A stretch of 64,000 nt of DNA from Burkholderia mayonis (GCF_001523745.2 NZ_CP013386.1:124001-188000); one strand, 5' to 3'. Positions 27,055-36,453 are shown, counted from the stretch's first letter. The notes: generated by a model from the letters alone, not told the origin. Numbers and translations: made by a program.

Positions 27055-29826
27055 ATGACCGAGGCCACCCGGGCCGAAAACCGGCCGCGTACGCCCGAAA
27101 CCGATCGCGACTGCGCGCATCCGAACGATGTGCGCGATCCGGCATCCGTCGACGCTCGCTCGCATTCGCACGTGCACGCCCCTGATGGTGCCGCGGCGTA
27201 CGCGTACGGTCAGGACGGGCGTTCACGCGGGCGCGAGCTGGCGGATGCGGCCGACCCGAACCGAAAGGACGGCGCTCGACACCAGGGTTGCGCGCACCGT
27301 GACGCCGAAGGCCATGCGCATGGCAATGCCCATTCTCGCGAACGCGATCACCATCCCGATCGACGCAATGCGGACTCCGGCGCGCGAGCGAATGGTGAAG
27401 GAGCGAACGGTGAAGTTCTGCTTCGCGCCGATGGTCACGCTCAGTCACGCGCCGACGGTTGTTGTTCGCACGACCACCAGCACGGCGATATCGACGCGCT
27501 TGCAAACCGTGGAGCCCCGTCTCACGATCGTGGTTCGATTGGTTGCGGCCACGATGCGCGAGCCGACGACGATCGTCAGCACTCCCACTCCCACGCTGAT
27601 GCCGATGCCGATGCCGACTGCTGCGCACCCGCACCCGCCGCGTTCGCGCCGCTGCCTGGCGCGCGGAAGGCAGCGGACGGCCGCGTGCGCTCCGCGTTCC
27701 GGATCATGCAGATGGACTGCCCGACCGAAGAAACGCTGATCCGCAAGAAGCTCGGCGGGATGGCCGAAGTCGCGGCGCTCGAATTCAACCTGATGCAGCG
27801 GATGCTGACGGTCGAGCACGCGCCGGGCGCGGAGGCGGGCATCGTCGGCGCGATCCGCTCGCTCGGGATGACGCCCGAGCAGGCCGACACTGGCGCGACG
27901 GGCCGCGGCGCGTCGCCCGTGCCGGCCGAAGCGCAGCGGCCGTGGTGGCCGCTCGCGATCGCGGGCGGCGCGGCGGCCGCGTCCGAGGCGGTCACGTGGC
28001 TGCAGCTTCCCGTATGGCTTGCCGCCGCGCTCGCGCTCGCCGCGGTCGCGACCTGCGGCCTCGGGACGTACCGCAAAGGCTGGATCGCGCTCACGAACGG
28101 CAATCTGAACATCAATGCACTGATGAGCATCGCGGTGACGGGCGCGATGGCGATCGGCCAGTGGCCCGAGGCCGCGATGGTGATGGTGCTCTTCACCGTC
28201 GCCGAGCTGATCGAGGCGCGCTCGCTCGATCGCGCGCGCAACGCGATCCAGAGCCTGATGCGGCTCGCGCCCGACACCGCGACGGTCAAGCAGCCCGACG
28301 GCTCGTGGCGGACGATCGATGCCGCGCAGGTCGCGCTCGGCGCCGTCGTGCGCGTGAAGCCCGGCGAGCGGATCGGTCTCGACGGCGAGATCGCCGCCGG
28401 CCGCTCGACCGTCAATCAGGCGCCGATCACGGGCGAGAGCCTGCCCGTCGAGAAAGGCGACGGCGACCCGGTGTACGCGGGCACGATCAACGAAGCCGGC
28501 TCGTTCGAATATCGTGTGACGGCGGTCGCGGGCAACACGACGCTCGCGCGGATCATCCACGCGGTCGAGGAAGCACAGGGGGCGAAGGCGCCGACGCAGC
28601 GCTTCGTCGACAGCTTCGCGCGCATCTACACGCCGATCGTTTTCGCGATCGCGCTCATCGTCGCGATCGCGCCTCCGCTCGTGTTCGACGGCGCATGGCG
28701 CGACTGGATTTATCGCGCGCTCGTGCTGCTCGTGATCGCGTGCCCGTGCGCGCTCGTGATCTCGACGCCCGTGACGATCGTGTCGGGTCTCGCGGCGGCC
28801 GCGCGGCGCGGCATCCTCGTGAAGGGCGGCGCGTACCTCGAGCAAGGCCGCCGGCTCGCGTGGCTCGCGCTCGACAAGACGGGTACGATCACGCGCGGCA
28901 AGCCGGTGCAGACCGACTTCGAGATGCGCGCGGCCGGCATCGACGTCGCCCGTGTGCGGCGGCTCGCCGCGAGCCTCGCCGCGCGCTCGGACCATCCGGT
29001 TTCGCAGGCGGTCGCGGTGGCCGGCGTAGCCGAAGGCGGCGCGGGCGGCGTCGGCAACGGCAGGGACGCGTCGTTCCTCGACGTCGCCGACTTCGAGGCG
29101 ATTCCGGGCCGCGGCGTGCGCGGTGCGATCGACGGCACGCTGTACTGGCTCGGCAACCACCGCCTCGTCGAAGAACTCGAATGCTGCACGCCCGCGCTCG
29201 AAGCGCGCCTCGACGAGCTCGAGCGGCAGGGCAAGACGGTCGTGATGCTGATCGACGGCACGCGCGTGCTCGGCCTCTTCGCGGTCGCCGACACGGTGAA
29301 GGACACGAGCCGCGCGGCGGTCGCCGAGCTGCACGCGCTCGGCATCAAGACTGCGATGCTGACGGGCGACAACCCGCACACCGCGGAGGCGATCGCGCAG
29401 CAGGTCGGCATTGACGACGCGCGCGGCAACCAGTTGCCGCAGGACAAGCTCGCCGCCGTCGACGAACTCGCGACAGGCGGCCGCGCGGTCGGCATGGTCG
29501 GCGACGGGATCAACGATGCGCCCGCGCTCGCGCGCGCCGATATCGGCTTCGCGATGGGCGCGATGGGCACCGACACGGCGATCGAGACGGCCGACGTCGC
29601 GCTGATGGACGACGACCTGCGGAAGATCCCGGCATTCGTGCAGCTGTCGCGCGCGACGCATCGTGTGCTCGTGCAGAACATCATGTTCGCGCTCTCCGTG
29701 AAGGCGGTGTTCGTCGGACTGACGGTCGCAGGGATGGGCACGATGTGGATGGCGGTGTTCGCCGACGCGGGCGCGAGCTTGATCGTCGTCGGCAATGGCT
29801 TGCGACTGCTGCGCCGCGGACAGTGA
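27055..29826 (+). CDS. cadA: Cd/Zn/Pb-exporting P1B-type ATPase with long His-rich N-terminus
   Basis: 923-residue P1B-2 heavy-metal pump in the inner membrane. The catalytic core is intact: metal-site CPC at residues 563-565 (VIACPCALVIST), phosphorylated Asp607 in DKTGTIT, GDGINDAPALARA near the C-terminus. One heavy-metal-associated domain starts near residue 218 with MDCPTEET. What is odd is the first 200 residues: low-complexity, rich in His, Asp, Arg and Cys pairs (for example DGCCSHDHQHGD and DDRQHSHSHADADADADCC). This is far longer than the usual N-terminal metal tail, and probably buffers or delivers metal. Controlled by the divergent CadR. Confidence 0.93.
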   Translation: MTEATRAENRPRTPETDRDCAHPNDVRDPASVDARSHSHVHAPDGAAAYAYGQDGRSRGRELADAADPNRKDGARHQGCAHRDAEGHAHGNAHSRERDHHPDRRNADSGARANGEGANGEVLLRADGHAQSRADGCCSHDHQHGDIDALANRGAPSHDRGSIGCGHDARADDDRQHSHSHADADADADCCAPAPAAFAPLPGARKAADGRVRSAFRIMQMDCPTEETLIRKKLGGMAEVAALEFNLMQRMLTVEHAPGAEAGIVGAIRSLGMTPEQADTGATGRGASPVPAEAQRPWWPLAIAGGAAAASEAVTWLQLPVWLAAALALAAVATCGLGTYRKGWIALTNGNLNINALMSIAVTGAMAIGQWPEAAMVMVLFTVAELIEARSLDRARNAIQSLMRLAPDTATVKQPDGSWRTIDAAQVALGAVVRVKPGERIGLDGEIAAGRSTVNQAPITGESLPVEKGDGDPVYAGTINEAGSFEYRVTAVAGNTTLARIIHAVEEAQGAKAPTQRFVDSFARIYTPIVFAIALIVAIAPPLVFDGAWRDWIYRALVLLVIACPCALVISTPVTIVSGLAAAARRGILVKGGAYLEQGRRLAWLALDKTGTITRGKPVQTDFEMRAAGIDVARVRRLAASLAARSDHPVSQAVAVAGVAEGGAGGVGNGRDASFLDVADFEAIPGRGVRGAIDGTLYWLGNHRLVEELECCTPALEARLDELERQGKTVVMLIDGTRVLGLFAVADTVKDTSRAAVAELHALGIKTAMLTGDNPHTAEAIAQQVGIDDARGNQLPQDKLAAVDELATGGRAVGMVGDGINDAPALARADIGFAMGAMGTDTAIETADVALMDDDLRKIPAFVQLSRATHRVLVQNIMFALSVKAVFVGLTVAGMGTMWMAVFADAGASLIVVGNGLRLLRRGQ

Positions 29827-29838
29827 ACGGAGGAGACG

Positions 29839-30240
29839 ATGAACTGGCTCAAGCGGATCGTCGGCGGTGGGCATCATGGAAACGGCGGCCGTCGCAACCA
29901 TCACGGTGGCGGGGCGGGCGGTGGGCACGGTCATGGCCGCGGCTACGGTTGGGGCTCCGACAGTCCCGGCGGCCGCGGTTGGGGCCGCCGGGACGCACCG
30001 AGTGACGACGGCCGGGATCGAGAACGTAGCGGCGTTCCGCCTCAAAGGGAGACGAGCGGGCCCGTGCAGCGCGCCGCATGCGCGAAGTGCGGCGCGATCA
30101 ACGGAGCGGATGCGAAGTTCTGCGCGCAGTGCGGCGTATCGCAGGCACCGGCCGCGTGCGGTGGATGTCGCGCGCTGCTCGATGCATCCGCGCGCTACTG
30201 CCCGCAATGCGGGACGGCAGTCTCGAAGGCGCGCGCGTGA
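29839..30240 (+). CDS. Gly/His-rich double zinc-ribbon protein
   Basis: 133 residues. The N-terminal half is rich in Gly, His and Arg (GGGHHGNGGRRNHHGGG). The C-terminal half has two zinc-ribbon modules with CxxC pairs: CAKCGAING then FCAQCGVSQ, and CGGCRALLD then YCPQCGTAV. It begins 12 bp after cadA, with GGAGGAGACG before the ATG, so it is co-transcribed with the metal pump. A metal-binding role fits the composition and place, but no specific function is known to me. Confidence 0.75.
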   Translation: MNWLKRIVGGGHHGNGGRRNHHGGGAGGGHGHGRGYGWGSDSPGGRGWGRRDAPSDDGRDRERSGVPPQRETSGPVQRAACAKCGAINGADAKFCAQCGVSQAPAACGGCRALLDASARYCPQCGTAVSKARA

Positions 30241-30935
30241 CGCGAGGCGGGGCGGGGTGCGGGCGGTTGCCATGCGATGCGTCGGCGCGCGCATTCCGAT
30301 AGCGCTGCTAAGCAAGTTCGCGATTGCGTGCGTGAGATTTCAGGCGCGCTATTCGGGTCGATATATTCGAGTCGACCCGTTCGTTCGGTGCACAAGTAAG
30401 CAAGCGTCGATATGTTTGATGCAGTGGTTCGACGCAATCCAGTCGCGGTGAGCGTCCGAACCCGTTCGTTTTCTCGCTGCCCTATCTGCAGCGAAGCGAA
30501 TCCGCCGACTCAGCCGCGACACGGCCAAACTTGCCCACGGCAGCCGTTGTTCAGCGCGCACGGCGCACCCAAATCGCCCCCTGTCTGTCCGACGCCCCGC
30601 ACAGCAAATCCCGGGCCTGCCATAGCGAACGAAAGCGTCTTGCGCAAGCCGGTTCACATTCTTCCATCAATCATCCCGTCTGTTTCATGCTTGCGACTCG
30701 CCGACACGAACGCGCGCCGTGTGCCGCATCATTTCGCGACGCGCGCAACGTCCGTGCGCACGATTTTTATTAGCAGGATCGATCCCTTAGAATAAAGTTC
30801 GAGTACAGTGAAGCACGATTGAAGCCGTCATCGTTCCCCGTGTAAGGTCGCCGCTGCGGAGCCAGGTTTTTCTTCGGAGTCCGCAGGTTGTTCGTCGAGG
30901 TCCAACGCAACATCACGCTTTTCGGGAGAGAACAT
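30241..30935. other. Long intergenic region before the mechanosensitive channel gene
   Basis: I find no supported gene in these 695 bp. The only clear structure is an 8-bp inverted repeat, CGGGTCGA (30354-30361) and TCGACCCG (30372-30379), with a 10-bp AT-rich spacer that could be an operator. The right end has GGGAGAG as ribosome binding site for the next gene. Confidence 0.5.
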
Positions 30936-32399
30936 ATGGATTCATCCAGTTTCCTGACGTCGATGCAGAGCACGCTCGGCGTTTATCTGCCCAAGATCGC
31001 GGGCGCGCTCGGCATCCTGGTCGTCGGCTGGCTGATCGCCGTGATCGTCCGGGCGGGCGTGCGGCGCTTGCTGAGCGCGCTGAAGGTCGATGCGCGCATC
31101 GCCGAAAGCACCGGCCAAGGCGCACAAGTGGAGCGCATCATCGCGGGCGGCCTGTTCTGGCTCATCCTGCTCGTGACCGCGGTCGGCATCTTCAACGTGC
31201 TGAACCTCTACGCGGTATCGAATCCGTTCTCGCTTCTCGTCACGAAGATCATCAACTATCTTCCGAACCTGCTCGGCGGCGCGGCGCTCACGCTCGTCGC
31301 GTGGCTGATCGCATCGCTGCTGCGCAGCCTCGCCGACAAGACGCTGAAAGCGAGCAAGATCGACAGCAAACTGTCGGAAACGGCAGGGATGCGGCCGATG
31401 AGCTCGTACCTCGGCGACGTGCTGTTCTGGCTCGTGATCCTGATGTTCATCCCGGCGATCCTCGCCGCGTTCGATTTGAACGGGCTGCTGTCGCCCGTGC
31501 AGGGGATGATCGACAAGATCCTCGCGATCGTGCCGAACGTGTTCGCCGCGGCCGTGATCGGCTTCGTCGGCTGGCTCGTGGCGCGCATTCTGCGCGGGCT
31601 CGTCACGAACCTGCTCATCGCGGCGGGCGCCGACAGGCTCACGCAAAGCGTCGAGAGCCCGGCGCCCGTGAAGATCTCGAGCCTCATCGGCACGGTCGTC
31701 TTCATCTTCGTGTTCGTGCCGACGCTGATCTCCGCGCTCGACGCGCTGAAGATCGAGGCGATCTCGCGGCCCGCGACCGACTTGCTCGGCCAGTTCCTCA
31801 ACGCGGTGCCCGACATCTTCGCGGCCGTCGTGATCGTGCTCGTCACGTTTTACGTCGCGCGCTTCGTCGGCGCGCTCGTGCAGAAGCTGCTCGTCGCCGC
31901 GGGAGTCGACGGCCTGCCCGCCGTGCTCGGCGTCGAGCGCGTGTTCACCGGGATGCTGCAGCCTTCGGTGCTGGCCGGCCGGCTCGTGATTTTCTTCGCG
32001 ATGCTGTTCGCGACCGTCGAAGCCGCGAACCGGCTCGGCTTCACGCAGGTGCGCGACGTCGTCACGCTGTTCATCGAGTTCGGCGGGCACGTGCTGATGG
32101 GCGGCGTGATCCTCGTGATCGGCTTCTGGCTCGCGGGCCTTGCGCGCCGCGTGATCGAGCAGACCGACAGCGAGCACAGCCGGCTCTTGTCACGCATCGC
32201 GCAGTTCGCGATTCTCGGCCTCGTGTTCGCGATGGGATTGCGCGCGATGGGCATCGCGAACGAGATCGTGCAGCTCGCGTTCGGCCTCGTGCTCGGCGCG
32301 ATCGCTGTCGCGGTCGCGCTGTCGTTCGGTCTTGGCGGCCGCGAAGCCGCGGGCAAGCTGCTTGACCGCTGTTTCAACCAGCGCGGCAAGCAGGACTGA
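30936..32399 (+). CDS. Mechanosensitive-channel-like TM-helix repeat protein
   Basis: 487-residue inner-membrane protein built from repeated units, each a pair of transmembrane helices ending in an amphipathic Gly/Ala-Arg segment. Repeats of the type LPKIAGALGILVVGWLIAVI are seen near residues 15, 105, 190, 285 and 390, corresponding to the TM_helix repeat of conserved MscS-related proteins. The C-terminal beta domain of true MscS is absent. The ATG at 30936 with GGGAGAG upstream is preferred over a start 48 bp earlier. A role in osmotic stress is likely from the family but not shown. Confidence 0.85.
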   Translation: MDSSSFLTSMQSTLGVYLPKIAGALGILVVGWLIAVIVRAGVRRLLSALKVDARIAESTGQGAQVERIIAGGLFWLILLVTAVGIFNVLNLYAVSNPFSLLVTKIINYLPNLLGGAALTLVAWLIASLLRSLADKTLKASKIDSKLSETAGMRPMSSYLGDVLFWLVILMFIPAILAAFDLNGLLSPVQGMIDKILAIVPNVFAAAVIGFVGWLVARILRGLVTNLLIAAGADRLTQSVESPAPVKISSLIGTVVFIFVFVPTLISALDALKIEAISRPATDLLGQFLNAVPDIFAAVVIVLVTFYVARFVGALVQKLLVAAGVDGLPAVLGVERVFTGMLQPSVLAGRLVIFFAMLFATVEAANRLGFTQVRDVVTLFIEFGGHVLMGGVILVIGFWLAGLARRVIEQTDSEHSRLLSRIAQFAILGLVFAMGLRAMGIANEIVQLAFGLVLGAIAVAVALSFGLGGREAAGKLLDRCFNQRGKQD

Positions 32400-32507
32400 C
32401 GCGCGGGCGGTCGCGCGACGATCGCCCGTGCATCGGCGCGGTTTCCGCGGTGGCGCGCCGGTGTGGCACCGGGCGCCGTTTTCGCGTGCCGGACTTCGAC
32501 GCGAACG

Positions 32508-33836
32508 TCACCCGATTACCGCGCTTCGAACCTTCCGCAACGCGTCTTCGAGTGATTCGAGCGCAATCGAGCCGAGCGCGATCCGCAGCGCATGCGGCGC
32601 GCTCGGCGCGGTCGAGAACGGCTCGGCCGTCGTCACGAGCACGCCTTCGCGCTCGAGTTCTGCCGCGACCCGGTCCGCGCGCAGTTCCTCGGGCATCGCA
32701 AGCCACAGATAGTAGGAAGACGGATGTGAGACGACGTCGCCGTCTCGCAATATCCGTCGCGCGAGCGTCTGCCGGCGTCGCGCATCCTTGCGCTTGCGTT
32801 CCTCGAGCGTGTCGACGATTCCGCTGTCGATCCACTGGCACGCCAGCGCGACCGTCAGCGACGGCGTATTCCACGTCGACACGCGAATCGCGTGCTCGAG
32901 CGCCGGCACGATGCGCTCCGGCGCGGCCACGAAGCCGAGTCTCAATCCCGACGCGACGCTCTTCGACAGCCCCGATACGTAGACCGTGCGATCGGACGCA
33001 TGGGTGAATACGGGCTTCGGCGCGGGCTCGGCGAGAAACGCGTATGCGCCGTCCTCGATGACGAGCAGATCGTGACGCTCGGCGAGCTCGGCAAGGCGCA
33101 TGCGACTCTGCGCGGACATCACGGAGCCGAGCGGATTGTGCAGCGTCGGCATCGTGTAGACCGCGCGCACCGGGCGCTTTCTGCAGAGCGCGTCGAGCCG
33201 GTCGAGATCCAGGTTCTGCTCTGCCGACAGCGGCAGCGGCGCAAGCACGATTCGGTGCGCGAGCGCGAGCGCTTTCATGCCGGGATACGTCAGCGCGTCG
33301 ACAGCGAGGATTTCGCCCGGCTTCATCGTCGCCATCAGCGTCACCGCGAGCCCCTGCTGCGCGCCGTTGACGATCAGCACCTGCTCGCCCGGCACGCGGA
33401 TGCCGCGATTGCGCAGATGCCTCGCGACGGTCTGCCGCTCGTGCCAGCGGCCGCCTTGCGGCGCCGAATGCAGCAGCGCGTCGAGATCGCCGGACGCGGC
33501 GAGGCCGCGCAGACCGCTGCGCAGCAGTTCGACCTGGCCCGGCAGCGACGGATAGTTGAACGTCAGATCGATCGCGCCCGCCTTCGCCGGATGCTGCTCG
33601 AGGCCGAGCCCGCGCGGCAGCGACGTGTCGCGCACGAACGTGCCGCGCCCGGTCTCGCCGACGATCAATCCCGCTTCCGCAAGCGCCGCGTAGACGCGCG
33701 ACGCTGTCGCCAGCGCGATCCCGTGCCGCTTCATCAACGCGCGGATCGTCGGCAACTGCGCGCCGGGCGCGAGCGTGCCGGCGCGGATGCGGGCGGCGAA
33801 GTCGTCGACGATCGTCTGGTAGCGTGATTCGGCCAT
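32508..33836 (-). CDS. MocR-type regulator (GntR HTH + aminotransferase domain)
   Basis: 442 residues. Residues 1-75 are a GntR winged helix (MAESRYQTIVDDFAARIRAG, LMKRHGIALATASRVYAALA). The rest is a class I aminotransferase fold, with the PLP lysine in YVSGLSKSVASGLRLGF and the IEDGAYAFL segment. MocR proteins use PLP or an amino-acid adduct as effector rather than catalysing transamination. The ATG at 33836 gives the standard length. The gene is back to back with a LysE-type exporter gene, with direct repeats in the 84-bp gap, so it very probably controls that exporter. Confidence 0.92.
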   Translation of the reverse strand: MAESRYQTIVDDFAARIRAGTLAPGAQLPTIRALMKRHGIALATASRVYAALAEAGLIVGETGRGTFVRDTSLPRGLGLEQHPAKAGAIDLTFNYPSLPGQVELLRSGLRGLAASGDLDALLHSAPQGGRWHERQTVARHLRNRGIRVPGEQVLIVNGAQQGLAVTLMATMKPGEILAVDALTYPGMKALALAHRIVLAPLPLSAEQNLDLDRLDALCRKRPVRAVYTMPTLHNPLGSVMSAQSRMRLAELAERHDLLVIEDGAYAFLAEPAPKPVFTHASDRTVYVSGLSKSVASGLRLGFVAAPERIVPALEHAIRVSTWNTPSLTVALACQWIDSGIVDTLEERKRKDARRRQTLARRILRDGDVVSHPSSYYLWLAMPEELRADRVAAELEREGVLVTTAEPFSTAPSAPHALRIALGSIALESLEDALRKVRSAVIG

Positions 33837-33840
33837 CGCG

Positions 33841-33870
33841 TTGTATCTAGAACAATTGTTTGTTTGTATC
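33841..33870. promoter_or_regulatory. Candidate MocR operator between mocR-type and lysE-type genes
   Basis: Two direct repeats of TTGTATC (33841-33847 and 33864-33870) separated by 16 bp, with the perfect palindrome AACAATTGTT (33851-33860) between them. Direct repeats in a divergent promoter are typical of MocR-regulated genes. Confidence 0.6.
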
Positions 33871-33920
33871 GGATGGCGCAGATTACGCTGCGCGTGTCGT
33901 TCACGCAAACATTCGCCAAC

Positions 33921-34535
33921 ATGATCCAGACGTCCACTCTGTCGGTCTTCATCGCGGCCGTGATGGTATTGCTGATGTCGCCGGGCCCGAACATGGCTTT
34001 TGTGATCGCGCACGGCGCGGCGTACGGGCTGCGCGGCGGCATCGCCGCGGCGCTCGGCGTCGGCGCCGCCGATCTGGTGCTCACCGCGCTGACGGCGGCG
34101 GGCGTCGCGGCCATCGTCGCCGCGTGGCCGCCGTCGTTCGACCTGATCCGCTATGCGGGCGCGGCCTATCTGCTTTGGATGGCGTACAAGGCGGTGCGCC
34201 ATCCCGGTTCGCTCGGCAAGGCCGCCGCAACTGAGCGGTCGCTCTGGTCGGTCGGCATGCGCGCGATGCTGAACAGCCTGTCGAATCCGAAGGCGCTGCT
34301 GTTCTTCATCGTCTTTCTGCCGCAGTTCGTCGATCGTCACGGCGCGTCGATCGCCGGCCAACTGGTCGCGCTCGGCTGCGTGCTGACCGCGATCAGCATC
34401 ACGTTTCACGCGCTGCTCGGCGCGGCCGGCCATGCGGTGCGCGGGTTCGTCGGGCATCGCACGGCATCTGCCTGGCTCGCGGCCTTATTCGTGCTGCTTG
34501 CGGTGCGCCTTGCGACGATGTCGAGGCTGTCGTGA
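33921..34535 (+). CDS. LysE/RhtB family amino acid exporter
   Basis: 204-residue inner-membrane protein with about six hydrophobic helices and the family start VFIAAVMVLLMSPGPNMAFV. GGIAAALGVGAADLVL and NPKALLFFIVFLPQFVD complete the LysE/RhtB signature. Start chosen at ATG 33921; the frame is open further left but those codons lie in the divergent promoter. It probably exports an amino acid or analogue, with expression set by the neighbouring MocR-type regulator. The substrate is not evident. Confidence 0.9.
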   Translation: MIQTSTLSVFIAAVMVLLMSPGPNMAFVIAHGAAYGLRGGIAAALGVGAADLVLTALTAAGVAAIVAAWPPSFDLIRYAGAAYLLWMAYKAVRHPGSLGKAAATERSLWSVGMRAMLNSLSNPKALLFFIVFLPQFVDRHGASIAGQLVALGCVLTAISITFHALLGAAGHAVRGFVGHRTASAWLAALFVLLAVRLATMSRLS

Positions 34536-34590
34536 GCGACGCACACGGTGCACACGGCGCATGCGCGCGTCATCGATAGGAGAACTTCCG

Positions 34591-34929
34591 ATGTACATTG
34601 CCGCTTTCATCTACCGGCCCGGCAGCTTCGACGACGAATTCCGGCGGCTGACCGCGTCGATCGACGACGTCGCGGCGAGCCTGCCCGGCTTCGTCGGCAT
34701 GGAGTCGTGGCGCTCGACGGACGGGCTGATGTTCAACGCGAGCTACTACTGGCGCGACGAGGCGACGCTGCGCGCGTTCGCGGCGCATCCGAAGCACCTC
34801 GATGCGAAGCGCGGGTTCCGCAAGTGGTACGACGGGTATCACGTCGTTGTTTCGAAGGTCGAGCGCGCATACGGCGACGGTTCATTTCAGCATCTCGTTC
34901 CGGATTCGCGGCGAGAGCAGATCGATTAG
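34591..34929 (+). CDS. ABM-domain (antibiotic biosynthesis monooxygenase-like) protein
   Basis: 112-residue small cytoplasmic protein with a ferredoxin-like ABM fold: MYIAAFIYRPGSFDDEF, LPGFVGMESWRSTDGL, SYYWRDEATLRAFAAHPKHL and RGFRKWYDGYHVVVSKVER. The ATG has AGGAG 8 nt upstream. It follows the LysE-type gene by 55 bp in the same direction and may share its transcript. Most members of this family have unknown substrates; the name does not imply antibiotic synthesis here. Confidence 0.85.
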   Translation: MYIAAFIYRPGSFDDEFRRLTASIDDVAASLPGFVGMESWRSTDGLMFNASYYWRDEATLRAFAAHPKHLDAKRGFRKWYDGYHVVVSKVERAYGDGSFQHLVPDSRREQID

Positions 34930-34953
34930 CATGTCCAACGATCGTGCCGACGA

Positions 34954-36063
34954 TCAAGCGACATCCGCGCTGCCGATCCGGCCTTTCTCCGGCGCGCGCG
35001 CATAACCGGCCGGCAGTGGCGGGAAGCCGACGAGCCGCGCCGTTCCCGAACGCAGCGTGAGTACATAGAGCAGCATCGGGCAAACGATTCCCGCGAGCGT
35101 GCCGAGCGCGAGTTGCACGCCGACGTCGACGACGCCGAGTTTGACGAGCGCGATGCGCGTGGCGGCCGTCGCGAGGATATGCGCGAGATAGATCGGCATC
35201 GATGCGAAGCCGATGTGCTCGAGCCACGTCGGACGGCGCGCGAGCCGGGGCGCGGCGTCGCCGCGTCGCGCCGCGCGATCCGCGACGAGCAGCACGAGCG
35301 CGCAGCCCGCGAGTGCGGCGGGCAAGGCCCAGACGCTGTCCGGTTCGCCGAAGCGATGCGCGAGCGCGACCGCCGCGGCGAACGTCACGGCAACGGCGAC
35401 GAGTGAGCGCCCGCTCGACGCGCGTTCGACGAGCGCGGGCAGCTTGTCGCCGATCAGCATGCCGAGCACGAAGAACGGAAGGTACGTGAGCGTCATCGAC
35501 ACAATGCCCCATTGCGTCGACGAGCCGGCGGCGAGCGCGACGACCGCGAGTCCGCCGATCGCGAGCGCCGCAAGCGATGCGAGCGCACGTCCGGACGCCG
35601 CGCGGTCGTGCGCACGGATGCCGGGCGCGACGATCGACCCTCCCCATGCGATCAGCATGCAGATGAAGAGCGCGTACAGGAACCAGAACTGGCCGAACGG
35701 CCGCCACCCGATCGCGAGCAGATCGTTCGGCGTGAACGCATGATTCATCCCGCGCGACGACAGCGCGAGCTGCACCGCGCCTTGCAGCAGCGACCAGGCG
35801 AAGTACGGATAGACGATCGTTCGCAGCTTCGCGAGCAGGAAGCCGTCGCCCGCGCGCTGCAGCGACTTCGGCACGTGCAGCCCCGACAGCAGGAAGAAGA
35901 GCGGCATGTGGAATGTGTAGATCGTGTAGTCGGTCGCGGCGAGCAGAGCGCTCGGCCAACCGGCCGGCACGAGGCCGGCGGCGAACAGGCCGCGCAGCGC
36001 GTGGCCGTACACGACGAGGATGATGCCCGCGCCCCGAGCGGTATCGAGATAGGAGTCCCGCAT
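34954..36063 (-). CDS. Acyltransferase 3 family membrane protein
   Basis: 369-residue multi-pass membrane protein of the acyltransferase-3 family that transfers acyl groups to sugars or other extracytoplasmic acceptors. The N-terminus has MRDSYLDTARGAGIILVVYG then H, with the family R-x10-H pattern, then TIYTFHMPLFFLLSGLHV. About ten hydrophobic helices can be counted. Convergent with the ABM-domain gene. No sugar or lipid gene cluster surrounds it, so the acceptor remains unknown. Confidence 0.88.
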   Translation of the reverse strand: MRDSYLDTARGAGIILVVYGHALRGLFAAGLVPAGWPSALLAATDYTIYTFHMPLFFLLSGLHVPKSLQRAGDGFLLAKLRTIVYPYFAWSLLQGAVQLALSSRGMNHAFTPNDLLAIGWRPFGQFWFLYALFICMLIAWGGSIVAPGIRAHDRAASGRALASLAALAIGGLAVVALAAGSSTQWGIVSMTLTYLPFFVLGMLIGDKLPALVERASSGRSLVAVAVTFAAAVALAHRFGEPDSVWALPAALAGCALVLLVADRAARRGDAAPRLARRPTWLEHIGFASMPIYLAHILATAATRIALVKLGVVDVGVQLALGTLAGIVCPMLLYVLTLRSGTARLVGFPPLPAGYARAPEKGRIGSADVA

Positions 36064-36382
36064 GCTCTGAATGATTGGAATGGTCGATCGCTGGGCCGCG
36101 CGTCGCCGGAAAGACGGCGCGCGGGACGCTCACTGCGTGACCACAATGTAGGGGCTTGCACGCCGGCGATCTGTGTGCCGGGCGACACAAGTTCGCTGTC
36201 GTGTCGTGCGGCGGACGCGGACGCTCGGCGGGCGGCACGCGAGGAGGCCGGCGTGCGGATACGCGCGCATCCGATGCGACGCATGCCGCCGGTCGCATTC
36301 GCCGCATCCGCCGTGCGTTGCGATGCAGCAAGTCGCAACGCGCGCGTGCACACCGATCCCTGCATGCGCCCGCTTCAGCCGT

Positions 36383-36396
36383 CGGAAATATTTCCG
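36383..36396. promoter_or_regulatory. Perfect 14-bp palindrome upstream of eatP
   Basis: CGGAAATATTTCCG, perfectly self-complementary, 130 bp before the eatP ATG in an otherwise GC-rich gap. A dimeric regulator site is likely; I could not find the same sequence between the aldehyde dehydrogenase and eutR genes. Confidence 0.5.
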
Positions 36397-36440
36397 TATG
36401 CGAAATGAAAGCGCGGACGTTTGCCGATTTTCGATAACAC

Positions 36441-36453
36441 GTCAATTATTGAC
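36441..36453. promoter_or_regulatory. Perfect 13-bp palindrome upstream of eatP
   Basis: GTCAATTATTGAC, symmetrical about the central T, 73 bp before the eatP start; position suits an operator overlapping or adjoining the promoter. Confidence 0.45.

Noticed and set aside
27445..30315. A 956-codon minus-strand frame opposite cadA
   Set aside because: Arg/Asp/His-rich antisense shadow of the ATPase gene; continues through unrelated sequence on both sides.
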